From assembly GCA_025358155.1 (NCBI GenBank), contig JANYKR010000249.1, forward strand, positions 1-44,796: DNA of 44,796 nucleotides, read 5' to 3'. Shown here piece by piece: positions 14,886-28,082 of the stretch. The stretch is from Betaproteobacteria bacterium. GTDB taxonomy: Bacteria > Pseudomonadota > Gammaproteobacteria > Burkholderiales > Burkholderiaceae_C. The translations under genes were made by a program, and so were the position numbers. Below the pieces are notes generated by a model that saw only the letters and a program-made list of their open reading frames with translations, was not told where the DNA came from and did no database searches. Position 1 is the first letter of the stretch. The number at the start of each line of letters is the position of its first letter.

Positions 14886-17558
14886 GTGAAGCGACCCAGC
14901 CCGCTGTTGTGGTCCCTGCTGTGGCCGGTGTTGGTAGGCTTGATGTCGCTGGCGATCACCGCCTGGCTCTGGCAGCACGAACGCCAGACCCAGCAACGAG
15001 ACCTGAGAAGCAATTTCGATTTTGGGCTGCGCCAGACCGCCACCCGCATCGAAGAGCGGTTGACCGGCTACGAGCAGGTGCTGCGCGGGGTGCGGGGCCT
15101 GTTCGAGGCCACCGACCTCGTCAGCCGGGAGGGGTTTTCGCTGTACGTCGATTCGTTGCTGGCGGGCAGCGACTTTACAGGCCTGCGCAGCATCGGCTAT
15201 GCGCCGCAGTTGCGCCCCGTCACACTGACCGGTGGTGTGGCGGCTCCGCTCGAGCCTGGCCTGCCACGGCCGGCTGGCGGGCTGGTTGTGGCGACCGATC
15301 CTGTTGCACCGCTGAAATTCACCGCGCCGACTGTTGATTCACTGGTGGGCGCCGCGGGGGACGATCTCTGGCTCGACCCGGTGCGCCAAGCCGCGATGCT
15401 GCAGGCCCGCGACTCGGGTCAGGCGACCCTGACACCAGGCCTGCCGGCAGAGCCCGGTGCCGCCAAGCTCCCCGGGACAACGGCGGACACCGGCTTCTTG
15501 ATGGTCATGCCGGTCTACCAGCGTGCCGGCGCCCGCGACACGGTGGCGGCTCGCCGCGCGAGTACGGCGGGCTGGGTTTTAGCCAGCTTTCACATCCACG
15601 ACCTGATGGCCAGCCTGTACGGCGAGAACGCCCCGGGGCTGGATGTGCGGTTGAGCGACGGTGTCACACCCAGTGATGCCAACCTGCTGTATGCCACGCC
15701 CGGCGCGGCCCATACCAGCCACAAGCCCCGATTCGAGGCCCAGGAGTACCTCTTTGCTGCCGGACGCACCTGGACATTGACCGTGCGAAGCAGCCCGGGC
15801 TTTGAGCAGCGCTACGGCAACGATTCGGCCCTGATAATCGCCAGCGCCGGCACCGGCCTGAGCCTGGTACTGGCCTTGCTCACCTGGCAGGGGCTGACCG
15901 GCCGCGCCCGCGCCGAGGCCGCCGCACGCAGCATGACGCGCCGCCTGCGGCAGAGCTCCGAGCGCTACCGCCGCATCGTCGATACCGCCGACGAGGGCAT
16001 CTGGGTGGTGGACGGCGAGGGGCGCACGTCCTTCGTCAACCCCAAGCTGCAACAGATGCTGGGTTATGGCGAAATCGCGATGCTGGGCCGGCGCTGGACC
16101 GACTTCATGGACGACGCCGGCAGGGCCAGCCTGGCCGCTCTGGCAGCCGCTGGCGCCGACCCGCTGCGGCAAGCGCATGCCGAGCACCTGGACCTGCGTT
16201 TTGTGCGCCGCGACGGCAGCGAGCTCTGGGCCTCGCTGTCCACCAGCCCGGTGCGCGCCGACTCAGGCCAGTACGGGGGCGCGCTGGCGATGCTGACCGA
16301 CATCACCGAACACAAGCGGGCGCAGCACAACCGGGAGCAGTTGGAGGCACAGTTGCGCCAGTCGCAAAAAATGGAAGCCATCGGCACCATGGCCGGTGGC
16401 ATTGCACATGACTTCAACAACCTGCTGGCCGCCATCCTGGGCAATGTGGCGCTGGTGCGGCAGGACCTGGGCGCTGAGCACCCGGCGGCGTTGCGGCTGG
16501 CGCAAATCAGCCAGGCCGCAGAGCGGGGCCGCAGCCTGGTGCAGCAAATTGCCGCGTTCAGCCGCCGGCAACCGCCGCAACGGCTGAACCTGCCGATACG
16601 GCCGGTCCTCGAAGAGGCGGCCCGGCTGCTGCGGGCGACCCTGCCGACCCTGGTGGAACTGCATTTGCGCCTGAGCGACTCGCCGCTGCGGGTCAGTGCG
16701 GACGCCACCCAGTTGCAGCAGGTGATGCTGAACTTGTGCACCAACGCCTGGCATGCGATGGCGGGTGGCACCGGCCGGATCGTGATTGCACTGGATTTGG
16801 CCTTGCTGGACGAGCAGGCGGCGGCCGAAGTGGGGGGTCTGGCGCCTGGCCCGCATGCGCATGTCAGTGTCAGTGACAACGGCTGCGGCATGGACGAGGC
16901 GACCCGGCTGCGGATTTTCGAACCCTTCTACACCACCAAACCCGTTGGCAAAGGCACCGGACTGGGTTTGTCGGTGGTGCACGGCATCGTGGTGTCGCAT
17001 GGCGGCGCGATCGCGGTGCAGAGCACGCCAGGCCAAGGCAGCCGGTTTGACCTGTACTTTCCGCTCGTGGAACCGGTCGAAGTGGCTGACGCTGACGCTG
17101 CCGCGCGGGTTCAACCCAGCGTGCCGCTTGTGCTTGCCGTGCCTGCAGTGCTGCCGGGGCATGGCCAGGGCCAGCATGTGCTGTATGTCGATGACGACCC
17201 GGTGATGGGGGAGATGGTGCAAGCCTTGCTGCAGCGCGCTGGCTACCGCGTCAGCTGCGTTGACGACCCGCGTGTCGCGCTCGCCAGAGCGACATCGACC
17301 GACGACCCGGTCGATGTGCTGGTGTCCGACTTCAACATGCCCGAGATGTCCGGCCTGGACCTGGTGCGTGCGCTGCACCAAACCCGGCCGGCCTTGCCGG
17401 TGGTGCTCAGCTCGGGCTATGTTTCGGACAGCCTGCGCAGCGAGGCGCAGCAAGCCGGTGTGCGCCACCTGATGCACAAGGAGTTCACGCTCGAACAGCT
17501 CGCGGGCCTGGTGCACCAGGCCTTGAGCGAGGCCAACGCCGGCGCCGGTAAAACCTGA
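14886..17558 (+). CDS. Hybrid sensor histidine kinase (CHASE-PAS-HisKA-HATPase-REC)
   Basis: An 890-residue membrane kinase. Transmembrane helix 1 lies at about 7-27 and helix 2 at about 308-330. Between them is a periplasmic CHASE domain (RIEERLTGYEQVLRGVRGLFEA; FTGLRSIGYAP), followed by PAS (about 360-475), HisKA with IGTMAGGIAHDFNNLL (phospho-acceptor His508), HATPase with NLCTNAWHAM and GTGLGLSVVHG, and a C-terminal receiver with the acidic pair YVDDD and phospho-acceptor Asp815 (SDFNMPEMSG). It should sense a small molecule outside the cytoplasmic membrane and relay phosphate inward. No output regulator gene is adjacent. GTG is the start codon, chosen because it lies 13 bases after the upstream stop and before TM1. 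The upstream binding protein is a likely partner. Confidence 0.94.
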   Translation: MKRPSPLLWSLLWPVLVGLMSLAITAWLWQHERQTQQRDLRSNFDFGLRQTATRIEERLTGYEQVLRGVRGLFEATDLVSREGFSLYVDSLLAGSDFTGLRSIGYAPQLRPVTLTGGVAAPLEPGLPRPAGGLVVATDPVAPLKFTAPTVDSLVGAAGDDLWLDPVRQAAMLQARDSGQATLTPGLPAEPGAAKLPGTTADTGFLMVMPVYQRAGARDTVAARRASTAGWVLASFHIHDLMASLYGENAPGLDVRLSDGVTPSDANLLYATPGAAHTSHKPRFEAQEYLFAAGRTWTLTVRSSPGFEQRYGNDSALIIASAGTGLSLVLALLTWQGLTGRARAEAAARSMTRRLRQSSERYRRIVDTADEGIWVVDGEGRTSFVNPKLQQMLGYGEIAMLGRRWTDFMDDAGRASLAALAAAGADPLRQAHAEHLDLRFVRRDGSELWASLSTSPVRADSGQYGGALAMLTDITEHKRAQHNREQLEAQLRQSQKMEAIGTMAGGIAHDFNNLLAAILGNVALVRQDLGAEHPAALRLAQISQAAERGRSLVQQIAAFSRRQPPQRLNLPIRPVLEEAARLLRATLPTLVELHLRLSDSPLRVSADATQLQQVMLNLCTNAWHAMAGGTGRIVIALDLALLDEQAAAEVGGLAPGPHAHVSVSDNGCGMDEATRLRIFEPFYTTKPVGKGTGLGLSVVHGIVVSHGGAIAVQSTPGQGSRFDLYFPLVEPVEVADADAAARVQPSVPLVLAVPAVLPGHGQGQHVLYVDDDPVMGEMVQALLQRAGYRVSCVDDPRVALARATSTDDPVDVLVSDFNMPEMSGLDLVRALHQTRPALPVVLSSGYVSDSLRSEAQQAGVRHLMHKEFTLEQLAGLVHQALSEANAGAGKT

Positions 17559-17586
17559 GCGGCCAGCCGCACCGCCCCGTGGCTGC

Positions 17587-17590
<4 letters not shown>
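17555..17590. terminator. Bidirectional hairpin spanning two convergent stop codons
   Basis: CTGAGCGGCCA (17555-17565) pairs with TGGCTGCTCAG (17580-17590) with one G-U wobble, giving an 11-bp stem and a 14-base loop. The kinase stop TGA is in the left arm and the yheS stop (TCA on the plus strand) is in the right arm. There is no U-tract on either side, so it may act as a weak terminator or as a 3'-end stabiliser for both mRNAs. Confidence 0.5.
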
Positions 17591-19644
<2,054 letters not shown>

Positions 19645-19672
19645 GGGGAGGTTTTTGGGTGGCGCCCAGGCG

Positions 19673-22919
<3,247 letters not shown>

Positions 22920-22975
22920 CGAGTAGCCTGTTCAGTCGGTTGCATGCCGGGCCTGGGCCTGATGTTGGGCTGGGT

Positions 22976-23800
22976 TCAGGGCCGCAGCAAGTCGTTGATG
23001 CTGGTCTTGGCGCGGGTGCCCGCATCGACCTTCTTGACGATCACGGCGCAGTACAGGTTGTACTTGCCCCCATCGCGCGGCAGGCTGCCCGAGATCACGA
23101 CCGAGCCGGCGGGGATGCGGCCGTAGCTGGTCTCGCCGGTCTCGCGGTCGTAGATCGGGGTGCTCTGGCCCAGGTACACGCCCATGCTGATGACCGAGTT
23201 CTCCTCGACGATCACACCCTCGACCACCTCGGAGCGGGCGCCGATGAAGCAGTTGTCTTCGATGATGGTGGGATTGGCCTGCAGCGGCTCGAGCACACCG
23301 CCGATGCCGACGCCGCCCGACAAGTGAACGTTTTTGCCGATCTGCGCACACGAGCCCACGGTGGCCCAGGTGTCGACCATGGTGTTTTCATCGACATACG
23401 CACCGATGTTGACGTAGCTGGGCATCAGCACCACGCCACGCGCCAGGTAGCTGCCGCGCCGGGCCACGGCCGGTGGCACCACGCGCACGCCCGATGCCCG
23501 CAGTGCGGCCTCGTCCATGTGCGAGAACTTGGTCTGCACCTTGTCAAAAAAGCTCAAGCCGCCGGCCTGCATCAGCTGGTTGTCATTGAGCCGAAAGCTC
23601 AGCAGCACCGCCTTCTTGATCCACTGGTTCACCGCCCACTGGCCCACACCCTGGCGCTCGGCCACGCGCATGCGGCCGGCGTTGAGCTCGGCGATCACGG
23701 TCTCGACGGCGGCGCGCACGGCCGGCGCGTCGCTGCTGGGGCCGAGGCTGGCGCGGTCGTCCCAGGCCTGGGCTATGGTGTTTTGAAGTTGTGCGGTCAT
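22976..23800 (-). CDS. dapD: Tetrahydrodipicolinate N-succinyltransferase DapD
   Basis: A 274-residue enzyme of the usual length. It has a helical N-terminal domain (ending about 100) and a left-handed beta-helix of hexapeptide repeats in the centre, for example [20 protein letters not shown] (residues in the 130s to 150s) and [18 protein letters not shown], then a C-terminal strand region with [20 protein letters not shown]. It transfers succinyl from succinyl-CoA to tetrahydrodipicolinate to start the succinylase branch of diaminopimelate synthesis. It lies 70 bases after dapC and 56 bases before pilU, on the same strand. Confidence 0.97.
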   Translation of the reverse strand: MTAQLQNTIAQAWDDRASLGPSSDAPAVRAAVETVIAELNAGRMRVAERQGVGQWAVNQWIKKAVLLSFRLNDNQLMQAGGLSFFDKVQTKFSHMDEAALRASGVRVVPPAVARRGSYLARGVVLMPSYVNIGAYVDENTMVDTWATVGSCAQIGKNVHLSGGVGIGGVLEPLQANPTIIEDNCFIGARSEVVEGVIVEENSVISMGVYLGQSTPIYDRETGETSYGRIPAGSVVISGSLPRDGGKYNLYCAVIVKKVDAGTRAKTSINDLLRP

Positions 23801-23870
23801 GGGATCAGCTCGGGGCTGTGGGGATGAGTTTGCGGGACAAACGGAGGTCAGGGTTCAGCGGGCCGATGGA

Positions 23871-25106
23871 TCAGGCGGCTTGCTGGCGGCAAAAGTCGGC
23901 GATGCGGTGCGCCGCTTCCAGGCATTCATCGGTGCTGGCTACCAGGGCCATGCGGATCCGGCCGCTGCCGGGGTTGTATCCGGGGTTTTGTGCGTCGGTG
24001 CCACCGCCAGCCGTGCGGGCCAGCAAGCTGCCCGGCAGCACCGCAACATTGTATTGAGCCAGCAGTTGCTGCGCGAAACCGATGTCGTCACCGGCCTGGC
24101 CGTTTTGGGTCGGCAAGCCGGCCCAGAGGTAGAAGCCCGCGTCGGGCAGCGCCACGTCCAGCACCTTGGCCAGCACGGGGGTGACCTGGGCAAACTTGGT
24201 GCGGTAGAGCGCTCGGTTGGCCACCACATGGGCCTCGTCGTTCCAGGCGGCCAGGCTGGCCGCCTGCACCAGCGGGCCCATCGCCGAGCCGTGGTAGGTG
24301 CGGTAGAGCAGAAACTTCTTGATGATCTGCGCATCACCGGCCACAAAACCCGAGCGCAGGCCGGGCACGTTGCTGCGCTTGCTCAGCGAGGTAAAGCTGA
24401 TCAGGTTCTTGAAATCGCTGCGGCCCAGTTGGGCTGCGGCCTCCAGCCCGCCCAGCGGCGGCTCGTCCCGGAAGTAGATCTCCGAGTAACACTCGTCGCT
24501 GGCGATCACAAACCCATGGCGGTCGCTCAAATCGAACAGCGTGGCCCATTCGGACAAGGGCATCACCGCGCCGGTCGGATTGCCGGGCGAGCAGACGTAG
24601 AGCAACTGGGTTCTGGCCCAGGTGGCCGCGTCGATCTGGTTCCAATCGGCGGCAAAATTGCGCGCCGGGTCGCTGTTGGCAAAGGCCACCTCGGCGCCGG
24701 CCAGCAGCGCCGCGCCTTCGTAGATTTGGTAGAACGGGTTGGGGCAGACGACCGTGGCGCCAGCCCTGCTGGCATCGACCACAGTCTGGGCAATGGCAAA
24801 CAGCGCCTCCCTGGAGCCCCCCACCGGCAGCACCTGGCTGGCCGCGTCCACCGTCAAGCCGTAGCGCCGCTGCAGCCAGCCGGCAAAGGCCTCGCGCAGC
24901 GCGGGTGAACCGGCGGTGGGCGGATAGACCGACAGGCCTTTGATGCTGGCCAGCAGCGCGTCCTCGATCAGCTGGGGCGTGGCATGGCGGGGCTCGCCGA
25001 TGCCCAGGCTGATCGGCCGCAGCGCTGTGTTGGGCCTGATGTGCTCGGTCAACGCACGCAGGCGCTCGAAGGGGTAGGGGTGCAGTTTGCCCAGCAGCGG
25101 ATTCAT
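23871..25106 (-). CDS. dapC: N-succinyldiaminopimelate aminotransferase DapC
   Basis: A 411-residue fold-type I PLP enzyme. LGIGEPRHATPQLI is the N-terminal specificity segment. VCSPGNPTGAVM and SDECYSEIYF hold PLP-binding residues, and SLSKRSNVPGLRSGF carries the Schiff-base lysine, Lys243. The sequence type and the adjoining dapD identify it as the succinyl-DAP aminotransferase rather than a general aspartate aminotransferase. It is the first gene of the leftward operon dapC-dapD-pilU-dapE-prmB. The 131 bases upstream (25107-25237) hold no gene and no promoter I can support. Confidence 0.94.
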   Translation of the reverse strand: MNPLLGKLHPYPFERLRALTEHIRPNTALRPISLGIGEPRHATPQLIEDALLASIKGLSVYPPTAGSPALREAFAGWLQRRYGLTVDAASQVLPVGGSREALFAIAQTVVDASRAGATVVCPNPFYQIYEGAALLAGAEVAFANSDPARNFAADWNQIDAATWARTQLLYVCSPGNPTGAVMPLSEWATLFDLSDRHGFVIASDECYSEIYFRDEPPLGGLEAAAQLGRSDFKNLISFTSLSKRSNVPGLRSGFVAGDAQIIKKFLLYRTYHGSAMGPLVQAASLAAWNDEAHVVANRALYRTKFAQVTPVLAKVLDVALPDAGFYLWAGLPTQNGQAGDDIGFAQQLLAQYNVAVLPGSLLARTAGGGTDAQNPGYNPGSGRIRMALVASTDECLEAAHRIADFCRQQAA

Positions 25107-25237
25107 GGCCCGATTATCGCGGGCGGTGGCGGGTGGGCTGCAGTTGCTGATGTGAGACGAAATGGCCGGTCCTGGCTCCAGCCCGCTTGTTTACCCCGAC
25201 TTGCCCCGTCTGGCCCGAAACACTGCCGCCGCTGTGC

Positions 25238-25663
25238 TCACAGCCAACCGATGCAGTTGGCCGCGCCACAGCGGCAAGCCAGTGTGCCTTCGTGGTGGGT
25301 TTCGCCGTAATTCACCGTGATTTCTTCGCCCGGCACGATGGCGCGCAAGGCGTAGAACTCAATGCGCCCGCCCTGGATCGTCAGCCGTGTGTTCGGGCTG
25401 CAGCAGTGGTTCGTGAAGCGCATCGGGTCGCTGCTCTGTGAGGCGTCAATCGCCTTGCGGGCTGAAATCTCAACGATCATGATGCGTTGCCGGCCACTGG
25501 CCCGCGCCCTGGCCTCGGCCACGCTGATCGCCTCGCCGCGGATCTCGCCGATCTTGCGGTGCGCCGGTATCGGTTCGCCAGCAAACGCGCCAAAGCCGTC
25601 GATGCCGCTCTTGTGCACCGCAACCTCGAACTTCTGGTAGGCCGGCCGCTCGCCAGGCGTCAT
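25238..25663 (-). CDS. Bacterial SET-domain protein (possible lysine methyltransferase)
   Basis: A 141-residue protein that is essentially one SET domain. It shows SGIDGFGAFAGEPIPA at the start, the FTNHCCSPN segment (SET motif NHS.xPN, with C replacing S), GEEITVNYG and a post-SET-like Cys cluster ACRCGAANCIGWL. SET proteins transfer methyl from SAM to lysine. A bacterial target cannot be read from sequence. The start ATG overlaps the stop of the peroxiredoxin gene (ATGA), so it is translated with that exported antioxidant. No signal peptide is present, so it is cytoplasmic. Confidence 0.85.
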   Translation of the reverse strand: MTPGERPAYQKFEVAVHKSGIDGFGAFAGEPIPAHRKIGEIRGEAISVAEARARASGRQRIMIVEISARKAIDASQSSDPMRFTNHCCSPNTRLTIQGGRIEFYALRAIVPGEEITVNYGETHHEGTLACRCGAANCIGWL

Positions 25664-26238
25664 GGCTTCTTGGCGATCCAGGTCTTGAGTGCACTCAGCG
25701 TATTGGCCACGTGGCGCATCGGGTTCAGGCTGGTGAACTGGTAGACGATGGTGCCGTTGGGCGCGATGACGTAGGACGTGCGGTTGGCGTAGTCGGTCTT
25801 GTAGAACAGCACCGAGTCATACGACTTCATCACCGCCTGGTCGACATCGGCCGCCACCGCAAACTTGTTGCGGCACTCGGTGGTCGAGAAGCGCTTGAGC
25901 GTGTCGATGTCGTCGGCCGAGACACCGATCACGGTGGCGCCGAGCTGGTTGTACTGCTCGGTGGCTTCGGCAAACTCATGCGCTTCAATCGTGCAATCGC
26001 GCGAAAATGCGGCCGGGAAAAAGTACAGCACCACCGGGCCGCTCTTGAGCTTGTCGGCTAGCGAGAACTTGAACACATTGCCCGCCAGCGAGGCATCGAT
26101 GGAAAAGTGGGGCGCCTTGTCGCCCACATCGAGCGCGGCCTGGGCGCTGCCGCCTCCAGCCAACAGCGCACAGATCAACGCGCCGCTGCCGAGCAGGGCG
26201 CGGCCTCGGGCGGGTGCAAAAAAAGTTGATGGCGGCAT
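25660..26238 (-). CDS. Exported peroxiredoxin (AhpC/TSA, BCP-like)
   Basis: A 192-residue protein with a signal peptide (hydrophobic 14-30, cleavage near SAQAA, about residue 34) and a thioredoxin-fold peroxiredoxin domain. The peroxidatic cysteine is Cys82 in PAAFSRDCTIEAHEF, where the usual PxxxT/SxxC is kept with Ser. A possible resolving cysteine is Cys122 (TTECRNKF). It should reduce peroxides in the periplasm using a thiol donor. Start 26238 was chosen because AAGGA, a good ribosome-binding site, lies 8-12 bases upstream and because longer forms begin inside a tandem repeat. Its stop overlaps the SET gene. It is divergent from the phospholipase D gene. Confidence 0.9.
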   Translation of the reverse strand: MPPSTFFAPARGRALLGSGALICALLAGGGSAQAALDVGDKAPHFSIDASLAGNVFKFSLADKLKSGPVVLYFFPAAFSRDCTIEAHEFAEATEQYNQLGATVIGVSADDIDTLKRFSTTECRNKFAVAADVDQAVMKSYDSVLFYKTDYANRTSYVIAPNGTIVYQFTSLNPMRHVANTLSALKTWIAKKP

Positions 26239-26304
26239 TGCGTATCCTTCTTGCCCATGACATTCGATCGGGCCGGTTTGCAGACCACGACATTCAGCGG
26301 CGCC

Positions 26305-26391
26305 GGCACCCGGCATGATACGCAGGGGCACCCCTGGCAGATTACGCAGCGGCACCCCTCGCAGATTACGCAGCGTCACCCCTGGCAGATG
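26305..26391. repeat. 24-bp tandem repeat between peroxiredoxin and phospholipase D genes
   Basis: A unit of about 24 bases starting GCACCCCTGGCAGATTACGC is present at 26328-26351 and 26352-26375 (one mismatch), with a partial third copy at 26376-26390 and a degenerate copy at 26305-26327. It lies in the divergent promoter region. The period is a multiple of three, so the same DNA could be read as protein repeats (HPWQITQR) if the phospholipase gene starts upstream. Confidence 0.75.
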
Positions 26392-28056
26392 CCGCTCGGG
26401 TCATCCCCAGCGCCGCATTGCGGGCCGGCGCAAGCGGACGGGCAGCCGCACGGGCGTGCGCGGTGGCCGCTGGCCGCAGCCGCTGGGTGCTATGGCCTGC
26501 TGTCGGTTTTGATCTTGCTGGCGCTGCTGAGTGGCTGTGCCGGCCTGCCGCCCCAGGCGGCGCGGGCCTACAGCGCGGCCGAGCCGGGCTCCGTGCGTAC
26601 CACCCTGGGCCGCATCGCGGCCGACTCCTCGCCGGACGCTGCGCTGTCGGGTTTCAGGCTGCTGCCCATCGGCGCCTTTGCCATCGACACCCGGCTGACC
26701 CTGATCAAGCGCGCAGAACGATCGATCGACGTGCAGTACTACCTGATTGCCGACGACGAAACCGGCCGCTTCCTGCTGCGCAGCCTGCGTGATGCGGCGC
26801 TGCGCGGGGTGCGGGTGCGACTGCTGATGGATGATCTCTACACCGCCGGCAGCGACCCCTTGTTGCTCGGGCTGGCGAGCTACCCGAATGTCGAGATCCG
26901 GTTGTTCAATCCGTTTCCGGGCTGGCGTGATTCTCTGTTGACGCGCTTTGCCTACTCGGCACACGACTTCAGCCGGGTCAACCGGCGCATGCACAACAAG
27001 CTGCTGGTAGTAGACGGCGCCATGGCGGTGGCGGGTGGCCGCAACATCGCCAACGAGTACTTCATGCGCCATGCCCAGGCCAATTTTGTCGATCTCGATG
27101 CCTTTGTCACCGGCGCCCTGGTGCCCAAGATGCAGGCCTTGTTCGATGACTACTGGAACAGCCCGGTCGTGTTCCCCTTGCATGCCATCGTGCCGCCGGA
27201 GGACGATGTCGAAACTCGGCGCTTGCGCTTTGACAATGCCACCGCGCCATCTGTCACGCCACCGCCCGAGGCGCCGCCCAGTACTGACGTGCTGGGCTAC
27301 GGGCCTTTGTCCGACGAGCTCGATGCCGGTCGCCTGGGCCTGATCTGGGCCAGTGCAACCACCTACGCCGATCCCCCCAACCGCCTCAAGGGCATGGGCG
27401 CGAGCTACGGCCTGGTGCCGCTGCAGGATGTGGAGTCGGTGCGCTACAACGTGCTGGACCTGATCCGCAGCGCCAGCAAAGAGGTGGTGCTGACATCGCC
27501 CTACCTGATCCCGGGCGACCGCGGCATGGTCTTGTTTGCCGAGCAGCGCCGGCGGGGCGTCAAGTTCAAGGTGCTGACCAACTCGCTGGCCGCCACCGAC
27601 GAGCCCTTGGTGCATGTGGGCTACCGAAAATACCGCAAAGAAATGCTCAAGCTCGGCATCGATCTCTACGAGCTCAGCCCGGTGCGGGTGCAGCGCGCCA
27701 GCCGGCTCGGCATGTTTGCCAGCAGCCAGGGCCGGCTGCATGCCAAGACCGCCGTGATAGACCGGCGCCACATCTTCATCGGGTCGATGAACTTCGACCC
27801 GAGATCGGAGATTCACAACACCGAGATGGGCTTGTTCATCGACAGCCCGCCACTGGCGCGTGAAGCGCTGCGGCTGATGGACCTGGACAAGCTGCAGGCG
27901 TCTTATCGGCTGATGCTGGCGCCCGACGGCAGCCTGCGCTGGCTGGCGGCCGACGACGAGGGCGAGGTCAGCTTTGATGTCGAGCCCGACGCCAGCTTTG
28001 CCACCAAGTTCTGGCTGGAGTTGCTGGCGCCGCTGGCGCCCGAAGAGTTGCTCTGA
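26389..28056 (+). CDS. Phospholipase D-family lipoprotein, ClsC-like cardiolipin synthase
   Basis: About 555 residues. After a hydrophobic signal ending LLALLSGC (lipobox), the protein has two HKD motifs: MHNKLLVVDGAMAVAGG (His202) and LHAKTAVIDRRHIFIGSMNFDPRS (His451). This is the ClsC/YmdC-type phospholipase D arrangement, which makes cardiolipin from phosphatidylethanolamine and phosphatidylglycerol. The lipid anchor puts it at the periplasmic face of a membrane. The start is uncertain: ATG at 26389 keeps a normal intergenic space, whereas ATG 26257 or TTG 26251 would leave under 20 bases to the divergent peroxiredoxin and would translate the tandem repeat. No Shine-Dalgarno sequence supports any of them. 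It converges with the ASK-like gene. Confidence 0.88.
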   Translation: MPLGSSPAPHCGPAQADGQPHGRARWPLAAAAGCYGLLSVLILLALLSGCAGLPPQAARAYSAAEPGSVRTTLGRIAADSSPDAALSGFRLLPIGAFAIDTRLTLIKRAERSIDVQYYLIADDETGRFLLRSLRDAALRGVRVRLLMDDLYTAGSDPLLLGLASYPNVEIRLFNPFPGWRDSLLTRFAYSAHDFSRVNRRMHNKLLVVDGAMAVAGGRNIANEYFMRHAQANFVDLDAFVTGALVPKMQALFDDYWNSPVVFPLHAIVPPEDDVETRRLRFDNATAPSVTPPPEAPPSTDVLGYGPLSDELDAGRLGLIWASATTYADPPNRLKGMGASYGLVPLQDVESVRYNVLDLIRSASKEVVLTSPYLIPGDRGMVLFAEQRRRGVKFKVLTNSLAATDEPLVHVGYRKYRKEMLKLGIDLYELSPVRVQRASRLGMFASSQGRLHAKTAVIDRRHIFIGSMNFDPRSEIHNTEMGLFIDSPPLAREALRLMDLDKLQASYRLMLAPDGSLRWLAADDEGEVSFDVEPDASFATKFWLELLAPLAPEELL

Positions 28057-28082
28057 AGCCGGGGCCTGCGCCGCCCGGTCAG
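28053..28082. terminator. Hairpin spanning the convergent phospholipase D and ASK-like stops
   Basis: CTGA-AG-CCGGG (28053-28063) pairs with CCCGG-TCAG (28074-28082), with a 2-base bulge and a 10-base loop. Both stop codons sit in the arms, as in the hairpin at 17555-17590. No U-tract follows, so the efficiency as a terminator is unsure. Confidence 0.4.
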
